DNA from: Amphimedon queenslandica
Taxonomy: Eukaryota; Porifera; Demospongiae; Haplosclerida; Niphatidae
Reading direction: 5' to 3'
NCBI RefSeq assembly: GCF_000090795.2
Contig: NW_003546458.1
Location: forward strand, 56,354-97,747
DNA: 41,394 nt
Positions 33,705 through 41,394 of this stretch are shown piece after piece; the stretch's first letter is position 1; every line of letters starts with the position of its first letter. Below the pieces are notes generated by a model. That model did no database searches. It was not told the DNA's origin and saw only the letters and a program-made list of their open reading frames with translations. The position numbers and the translations under genes are program-made.

Positions 33705-36700
33705 ATGTCTGGAAAAGAGAATGTGTACGCGCCTAGCGACGTCACGGAGGACCTCACGGCTGCTGCGATGTGGGGCGACGTCGCATTGCTAGAGAGCCTT
33801 CTCTCAAACGGAGCAGATCCGAACCTTCCCAACTCCCAGGGAAACACAGCACTACACGTCGCTTGCTATTACGGGGAAAGAGAATGTGCTAGTATTTTGC
33901 TCCACTATAAAGGTATGCACTGATGGGAGAGATAGAGGGGCCAGGGAAGGGGTTCAACATAATGGCTGGCTGTGTCTGTCTGGGTGTGGTTTAATTCATT
34001 TTTGCTTTGAGCCAGTAGATTTTCTTGAGCCGGGAAATTTACGATCTACGCTGGTGCAAATTTAAAATTAAATTCAGCAATTTTTTAATTTACATGTACG
34101 GATATACATGTATGTATGCTACAAGTCTATTATGTAAAGTGATTATCGTTGTTTTGTTAAAAGACCGTTTATAAATTCAATGGGCATTATGTTAAAAACA
34201 ATTTTAGGAAGGTGTACATATTAGTGTAGTAATGCGTGATTGTCACCTATTAGTAGATGACCACTTGTTTGTTTATGAGAAAAAAGGAAAGAGAGAGGAG
34301 GGAGGGAGAGAGAGGAGGGAGGGAGGGAGGGAGATCATTATATACAGTGAGAAAGAAGGAGTATGTTATTTACATGTAGTTTGAATGAAGCGTTGTTATT
34401 CTTTTTTCTTTTGTAGCTGAAGTTAATGCCAAAGGAGCAGAAGGAAAGGTATATACTTATTATACATAAGTACATATAAGCAACTGTCATATACACACAC
34501 ACATACACATACACTTGCTCACACTTGCTCTTTTTCCCATACACTGTTCCTCTCATTCTCCCTCTCTCTTATCTTAATAGATACCACTTCACAGGGCAGT
34601 GCTGGGCGTGTGTGTATTGGTAAGTACAGCTTCCTTTCTCTTCTTCAAGTTTCTCTGTTGTTTCCCTCTCCCTTACTCTGAGCTTATTTATTATTTATTT
34701 CAGGAGCCCGGCCCAAAGTATCAGAGCCGTGAGCAGATCAGCGAGAATCAGATTGATCTGGTGAAACTTTTGGTCGGTAACGGCTCCAAAGTAACATTCC
34801 ACGATGGCTATGGTGACACTCCTTATGATGCAGCCTTGCAGTGCGACTTTTATGAATGTGCTGAACTCCTTTCAGATCTAGCAAGTACATCTCACAGTAC
34901 ATGCTGCATGTACAATGTACATGTACCATTATGTGATATGTATCTTTTTATGGTGTTGCATACTTTCATACAATGTGCTTCATTGTACTATCATTATTAC
35001 CATGACATTGGAATAGAATTTGGTTTTATTTCAGTGTTTTGTATGCATCAAAAAGTCCAATTTCTCATGCATTTGATAGGCTGCACTAGCTTATAGTATA
35101 ATCATCTTTATATTTCGCTTTTAATTTTTTATTGCAGAAGCAGAAGAGCAAGAAGAAAAGAGGCACCAGTTCTTCAAAAATATAGACGGTGATTTATGAT
35201 TTTTTCTGTTTATATTATCTATGTCATATACATGTACTTTTGCTTATGCTTATTATTATTATTATTATTTATTAATAATAATAATTATCGTTATGATTTC
35301 ACTGTTAATTTTTGTAGATGCATACGACGCATGTAAAGTTGGCGATTTAACTAAAGTGAAGGAGCTGATGCCCGGTATAGTAGTAATGATAAATGAATGC
35401 AAGAAAGAATACATGACACTACTCATGATGTAAGTGTTGTCTAGACACATGCACAGGTGTATCTCATCCACTTGGATCCATTTGTAATGTTTTATTGTCA
35501 ATATAGTCTGCACTGCATTGAGCATTGAGTTTATTCTTTAAGTAAAATTAATGCTTGAGCTTGAATATTGATACTGCATATATTTTCAATGACACATAAA
35601 CTTGGTCATTTTGTATATTATATATATATCCACACATTGCTCTTTTGATTCCATGTACATGTATTATTATGTACATGTACATGTATTATTGTAATTCCTT
35701 GATGTGAAAACTATATTTTTTTTATAATTGACTGTTAAGAAGTTTATTCATTTCTTTAAAAGTATAACTGCATTTACTTATTTTGGTTGTGTGTATGCGT
35801 GCACTGTTGACTAAGAGATTAAGCAAATGTATACTTAGTGTAATAACTTGTGTATTGGGTATTGTAATCATGAATGTTAGTTTGGAATTCAGAGGGTGGA
35901 CTGATATTAAAGAGTACTTTCAGTTTGTGGTTGCACCTATCAATACTGCTATCCAGGCCAAACTGGTATTACTTGACACTTTAAGAAAACTACATATACA
36001 CCTACTATACATTGTACAGTGTAATCTGCTCCATCATCACATTGCAGCCTGCTAATTAATTAAAAGCTAACAAGGGTATCACCCTCCTCACCCTACCATT
36101 AGCTACAGTGTGTATATGTACCGTGAATCATCATGTTGTGTTTGCTATATACTACCGTATTATTTTAATGATAAAGTTTAAAAACAACATTCTATACATT
36201 GTACTATCATGTTTATTTAGTTTGTCAACTTAGTCTACTATTCTCTTATCTCTCTCTTTCCCTCTCTCCCCTTTTTCTCCCCCTCTCTCTCTCACTTTCT
36301 CTCCCTCTCTATCTTTCTCTTAGTGCTAGTCGTGAAGGTCACTCAGCTATAGTAGACTATCTCATTGATATTGGAGCTAAAGTCACACACACTCTTGGCT
36401 CAACTGCAAAGACAGCTCTTCATTATGCAGCGGAGAACGGTCACGCTGATGTCATCAAGACGCTAATAAAGAGACTCCCAAGGATACTACTTTATGAAGA
36501 ATCACCAAAAGGCAGTTCGCTTCACTTAGCAGCTCGTAACGGTCACGCCGATACTGTCAAGGTCCTACTTGACGTTGCTTCCGGCTTGTTCCCTCCTACT
36601 CCCGAGAGAAAGGACTCCTCCTCGTTAGATGAGCCAGTACTCCCACCTGATGCTAGTGTCAATGTATTCTCTCACAGTCAAGCCGAAGGACGGACTCCTT

Positions 36701-39700
36701 TACATGAGGCAGTCATTGGAGGTCATACTGACATTGTTAGTATGTTTGTTAAGTGGATTAGAGAGAACCAGCTCAAGAAGCCAGTGGCCCTCGGCCTCTC
36801 TCCCTCTTCTGCTCTCTCTAATTCGCAAGTTCCAGTCTCTCCAAGAACACCAACCACTCCCTCGTCTCATGGACTAGGACTACATGCACGTGCCTCGTCA
36901 GGTTCATCATCAAATCCATTGGATATAATGACAGAAATGGGCCGTACTCCGTTGCACGAGGCCTCGAGACTAGGTTTTACTGAAATGATAGAGATCCTTC
37001 AAGAAGGCGGAGCTGATGTCAATGCCATAATGAGGCCGTCACTTGATCGAAGTGCCAATGCTGATCTGACTGCGCTGGTACAGGCTGCAATGACTAACGA
37101 CGTTAAAATGGTTCGGTTCCTCCTTCAACATGGTGCGACTGATGCAAGATTAAAAGCACTGACTCGTGCAATGCGAATGCCTTATCACGACGTCGTTGGT
37201 CTGCTATTGTGTTACAATGGAAGTGTGACCATTGATTCCAGTAACATGGAGTTAAGGAAGAGATTAGGTAAGGCAAGCCCATCCTCACCATTGCTCCTTG
37301 CTGTTAACTGGGCTAGTAAGAAGTTGCCCTACATCACTCCGCTGTGGATCGATATGGTACTGATTGAAGCACCGTCCTATCTAAACAAACCAAAGGCAGA
37401 GTCCTACGCACTCTCTCAGCTTAACATCTCTGATAATAAACTCAATGAGCTACCGGTAGCCATTTTCCAATTGAAGAACCTCCTCCGTCTTGAATTGAAT
37501 CGTAACAATATATCATCGCTCCCTGTCTCTGATGACTGGGAGTGTGATAGCCTGGAGCATATTGACATGTCACACAATCAGTTGACGTCCCTCCCTCCTT
37601 TACTATTCACACTACCCGAGCTAAAGGAGCTTTGTGCTAATAACAATGCTATACGGGACGTCCCCATTGAAGTATGGAAGGCTCCTAAACTACAAAAACT
37701 GCTCCTGCAAAAGAATCGACTCGAGTCCTTCCCATCCCCGTTCCTCTCGCCCGACTCTGGTTTTGGTACGCTAGAGGGTATGTCATCTGATGGTCAGGTC
37801 CTTCACAGCTCATTCAGTGTTCCTGACTCGTCACTCTATCCCCACACTCCTGTCTCTCCTCCCTTTGAGGCCCACACTCCTTATTCTGGCAGGAAGGACT
37901 CTATTCATTTCCTCCAGCAGTCCTATATACCACACGTGCAATCTAGCCCAGTGATGTCACAGAGTGGGATAACTGATCGTCGGGTCTCTCTCCCTCCTCC
38001 TCATAATATTCGTAGGAGCAGACTAAGAGAGCTATTTGATGCCACGGACACTGATGAAGACCCTTTTGATGATTACGAGATTGCCGGTATTGTTGATAGC
38101 ACTACCAGTGGCAACAAAGAGGGTAAGGTTCTCTTTCAGTTGGAAACTCTCGATTTATCGTATAATGAATTGACCCTTATACCTCAAGGGCTCTGCTGTC
38201 TCGCACCTAAACTACTAAAGCTCCACCTTCATCACAATAACCTCTCATCTCTCGGGACCATCACCGACTATCCATCGGAGATTGAGTTGATTGACGGGTG
38301 TCATAATCAACTCACGTCTGCTGTTGCTCCTGCCAGGCCTAGAGAGAGTCTTAGGAACCTCACTTGTGCTCAGAAGCTCCTTCAGTTTGCTCAGGAGACC
38401 ATGACTCCCACTCGATGCTCTCACCGTAACCACAGAGTTCTCCGAAAGCTCGGGTACCTTAAATTAGCACACAATAAGCTAGTTGATGTCCAGCTCTTTC
38501 GTACGACGGAGAGAGACCACGGGACTGACCTTACCTCATCTATTGATGAGGGTCGCTTCAGTAGACGCTGTAAAACTGGAGGCATGGAGATGTCCATCAT
38601 GCATAAGGATTTCACCAAGAGTTCTTTTGGTACGCCACTAAATAACAGAATAAAAGGATCTTCAGTGAGTTCCACTGATGATGGACCATCCAGTGATGAT
38701 AAGAAACCCGACTCCAGCTCAGTTGAAGTCCTTTATTGTCTCTATCCTCAACTCTCAACACTAGATCTGGGACACAACAAGTAAACTCATTAAACACCTA
38801 TTGCATTTACTGTTACATATTCCTTAACATTACGTGTCGTATGTATTGTTATTGTGGTCGTACACAGTGTATCGTGTAGTCTGACAAGCATTGAACAGTC
38901 TATTGTTGTTGATTGTATGATACTTTGTATTATCAATCATACCACCTGTCACTTAACAATTTCTCCCCCCTCTCTCTCCCTCTCCCCCTCCCCTCTCTCT
39001 CTTTCCCTCTCTCTCTCCCTCCCCTCTTTCTCCCCCTCTCTCTTCCCCCCCTCTCTCTCTCTCTCCCTCTCCCTCTCTCCCTCTCCCTCTCCCCCTCTTT
39101 CTCTTTCCCTCTCTCTCCCCCTTCTCTCTCCACCTCTCTTCCCCCCTCTCTCCCTCTAGGTTACGATCTGTTCCCTCGCATATTCATCTCATTTCATCGC
39201 TAGCAGTTTTAACTATCAGTCATAATGCTAGTATTGATACTCTTCCTTTGGAATTGAGTAATCTTGAGGGGCTCTGGAGTCTAGAGTATGATGGCGTACC
39301 GTTGACTAATCCACCTGCTAGTGATCTTGATAAGTTTAGATCAGCCTCGGACAAGCTACTTTATATGAGATCATTGTTGCATGAGTAAGTCAAAAATATT
39401 ACTACATAGGGCTATGGTTTTCATGGAAAATGGGTAGGAGAGAATTTTTCATTTCTATAATTTTTTTCTGATGCGTATACATGTTTTTATGTTGTGTAGA
39501 AAGTTTGAGCTGATTCTAATTAAAATTAAATTTTGTATGAATTGTTAAAGTTGCTCCAAAATCGAGCAAAAGTCCCTGTACTATAGTACAGGGTCTTCGG
39601 CCAAATTTCATCAAAATTGACTGAAAAAGAATTCTCCATTTTTATAATTTTTTCTGATGCATATACATGTTTTTATGTTGTGTAGAAAGTTTGAGCTGAT

Positions 39701-41394
39701 TCCGATCAAAATTGAATTTTTTTACAAATTTTAAAAATTATTTTAAAATTTGCAAATATCAGTAGCAACAAATAGAACATTAGTGACACCCCCGAAATTT
39801 CCTCATGATATGTTAGTTATATTGACCCTATTTCTATTTTTTATTTTACAGTGCTAAACCCTATGAGAGTATGAAGCTAATGCTTGTGGGTCTACAGAAA
39901 CAAGGAAAGACGACATTACTGACCAGACTACGTGAAATCAATGAAGTGAGGACTCCAATATCAACCTTTAATGAGAGGAAGGAGGGAGAGACAGTATCAG
40001 CAGCTGTGTCACTGAAACCAGGCGGTATTACTGGGGCTTCATCCTTCTTTAGAAGAATCGGATCAAGAGATGGTAATTGAACTCTTTCCTTTTATTTGTC
40101 CCTTTTTTAAATTTTCACTTAAATCCCATTCTTCTTTTTGTTGACTTGTTCTTTTTACATCTTCTTTCTCTTTCCTTCAGCTCCGTTGTCTACTGTTGGA
40201 GTTGATTTGGGACTTTGGAAGTATCGGAAAGACCTAGAGCCTTCATACCGTGGGAAAAAATCCGTACCATTGAGAAGTGTCACTTTTTATACCTGGGATT
40301 TTGGTGGTCAGGTAATTAATAATAATATACATGTACAATGTACATCTCTATTTTGTGTAAAATTGTATATGTAAGCCATCAATATTGATTACTTATTTTT
40401 GGTTTTGGCTAAAAAATATACAACTGATTGCAATAAATATTACTATTATAGGAGGAGTATTATGCCACTCATCAGTGCTTCCTGTCTAACCGTTCGCTGT
40501 ATCTCGTTATATTCAACGTATGTGATGGAGAGGACGGGATTGATAGCCTTGAGCTCTGGCTACACAATATTCAGGTACGAGTGTATTATTAGTGTTAATG
40601 TATTATTAGTGTTAATGTATTATTAGTGTTAATGGTGTGGTTAGGATAATAATGTGTGTAGTAAGCAATTAGCGATACAGGAATAGGCTTGGGTTTGTTT
40701 TTCTTGTTTGTCTTAGGCTATTAGTAAAGTTCATGTAAACAGAACATTAGACCTAATTGGCTATTGCAAATGGAATATAGCCGTATAGTTAAGTTATGCT
40801 TGTTGTGTTTGTCCCTATACAGTATATAAGCAAACATTCGTGATTACTATTATTGGGACTGACTGGTAGTCTATAATATAATTTATAATCATGACTAATG
40901 AAGTGTATTCTTTTTATATTCAATAGGCAAGAGCTCCGGAGTCTCCAGTCATTATTGTTGGCACTCATTCTGATCTGTTGAAAGAGGATAAGGAGCAGAG
41001 GAAACAGGAACTGACTAACTATCTAGAGGTACATGTACATTGTGTACATGTTAAAAAAATATCTCCAAAGCATCATAATATAATAAAATACAGAATATAC
41101 ATGTACTTATGTGTGTCTGAGATAAAAGTTTAAATATTATACAGAAGATATAGTATATACATGTAGTATGTACAATGTATATAGTTTAATAAACCCTCCC
41201 ATCTGAGAGAGCTTGCTCATGAGAACGGATGTACAGTGCATACATGTACATACATGTAATACACTGCATTTGGGGTATGTATACATGTACATGTATATTG
41301 TGTATATGGGATATGGAAGGTCATTAGAGTCTGTTGAAAAATGATTAGGTACATGTACATTTGTGCACATGTGCATTTAAATGTAATTTTCCTG
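33705..41394 (+). CDS. LRRK1-like ROCO protein (ankyrin-LRR-Roc), 5' part
   Basis: Start ATG 33705 (MSGKENVYAPSD). Exons: 33705-33912, 34417-34448, 34581-34619, 34704-34884, 35138-35188, 35318-35429, 36324-38780, 39160-39384, 39852-40072, 40181-40311, 40452-40574 and 40927-41028; the sum is 3,882 bp (1,294 codons, frame open throughout). Ankyrin repeats: ADPNLPNSQGNTALHVAC, TALHYAAENGHADVIKTLI, SSLHLAARNGHADTVKVLL, RTPLHEASRLG. Leucine-rich repeats (LNISDNKLNELP, IDMSHNQLTSLP, LDLSYNELTLIP) are interrupted by a ~120-aa Ser/Pro-rich stretch. The Roc GTPase has P-loop GLQKQGKTTLL, a DFGGQ switch II and a THSD specificity motif. Ankyrin plus LRR before Roc matches animal LRRK1; COR, kinase and C-terminal parts should follow beyond 41394. 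Role: GTPase-regulated kinase in membrane trafficking (family knowledge). Confidence 0.9.
34286..34334 (+). repeat. GGGA-rich purine tract in LRRK-like intron 1
   Basis: Purine-only run with at least six GGGA units, on the coding strand inside intron 1. It could form a G-quadruplex; this is a structural possibility only. Confidence 0.7.
35430..36323. other. Long intron (894 bp) of the LRRK-like gene
   Basis: AT-rich, with TACATGTACATG runs near 35655-35690 and a CT-rich tract from about 36240 to the acceptor TTCTCTTAG. Plus-strand ORFs here (35783-36055 and the 5' part of the one from 36199) have no recognisable domain and are not supported as exons. Confidence 0.7.
38961..39158 (+). repeat. 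~200-bp CT-rich tract before the exon-8 acceptor
   Basis: Almost pure pyrimidine (CTCTCTCCCT variants) running straight into the acceptor CCCTCTAG at 39159. It behaves as a very long polypyrimidine tract; the Ser/Pro/Leu-rich and Arg/Glu/Gly-rich ORFs over it are artefacts. Confidence 0.9.
39420..39740 (-). repeat. Inverted ~180-bp repeat units in LRRK-like intron 8
   Basis: Reverse-orientation units of the repeat in SYF2 intron 2: GAAAGTTTGAGCTGATT occurs at about 39500 and 39685, spacing about 185. A perfect 20-bp palindrome (centre TACTATAGTA) is at 39574-39593. It shows the family is dispersed, not confined to the duplicated module. Confidence 0.88.
40583..40633 (+). repeat. 17-bp tandem repeat, three exact units
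   Basis: GTATTATTAGTGTTAAT repeated three times without change just after the exon-11 donor of the LRRK-like gene. Likely a simple replication-slippage minisatellite. Confidence 0.95.
41029..41394. other. Intron 12 of the LRRK-like gene (incomplete), rich in TACATGTA
   Basis: After the donor GTACAT the sequence holds many GTACATGTAC-type palindromes (near 41032, 41100, 41158, 41245, 41285, 41350). No exon is recognisable before the window ends; the minus-strand ORF here is an artefact of these repeats. Confidence 0.65.

Noticed and set aside
38854..39203. Ser/Pro/Leu-rich and Arg/Glu/Gly-rich ORFs
   Set aside because: They translate a simple CT/GA repeat inside an LRRK-like intron.
1..41394. 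CRISPR arrays, prokaryotic operons, reverse transcriptase or viral genes
   Set aside because: Looked for on both strands; no spaced direct-repeat array, no polycistronic layout without introns, and no polymerase, integrase or capsid motifs were seen.

Overview
The window looks like nuclear DNA from a demosponge, most likely Amphimedon queenslandica or a relative. This is an inference: the DNA is AT-rich, most introns are about 50-60 bp with clean GT..AG ends, gaps between genes are tiny, and all recognisable proteins are animal families. There is one 20-N assembly gap (13314-13333). No prokaryotic, viral, CRISPR or retroelement coding sequence was seen.

Layout. A three-gene module is repeated: a death-fold-like gene (+), an inositol-trisphosphate-receptor-like (ITPR-like) calcium channel gene (-), and the splicing factor SYF2 (+). 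The right-hand module is complete: death-fold-like gene 16296-19401, ITPR-like gene 19634-30193, SYF2 30276-33479. The left-hand module is cut by the window start and damaged on the right: ITPR-like copy A (1-10179, its 3' end off-window) and a SYF2 copy that lacks its last two exons (10302-11965). Between them lies a rearrangement scar (about 12.0-15.8 kb). It holds a 5'-truncated, frameshifted death-fold-like pseudogene, a 3' remnant of a third ITPR-like copy that has lost its S6 exon, and a 3'-truncated fragment of an unrecognised gene with three apparent frameshifts.

Right flank. From 33705 to the window end runs an ankyrin-LRR-Roc gene of LRRK1 type. Twelve exons (1,294 codons, phases consistent) are visible; COR, kinase and later parts lie outside.

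How the genes fit. Each ITPR-like/SYF2 pair is head-to-head with only 82 bp (copy B) or 122 bp (copy A) between start codons, so a shared bidirectional promoter is likely. The death-fold-like gene and ITPR-like B are tail-to-tail with 232 bp between stop codons. The ITPR-like B channel is clearly homologous in its S4-S6 and C-terminal CFxCG region, but its pore loop does not show the canonical GGGVGD filter, which is the most notable biological signal here. Introns carry several MITE-like elements with TACCGTAT termini, one nested inside another with an empty TA target site in the sister copy, and a ~180-bp tandem repeat with a palindromic centre.
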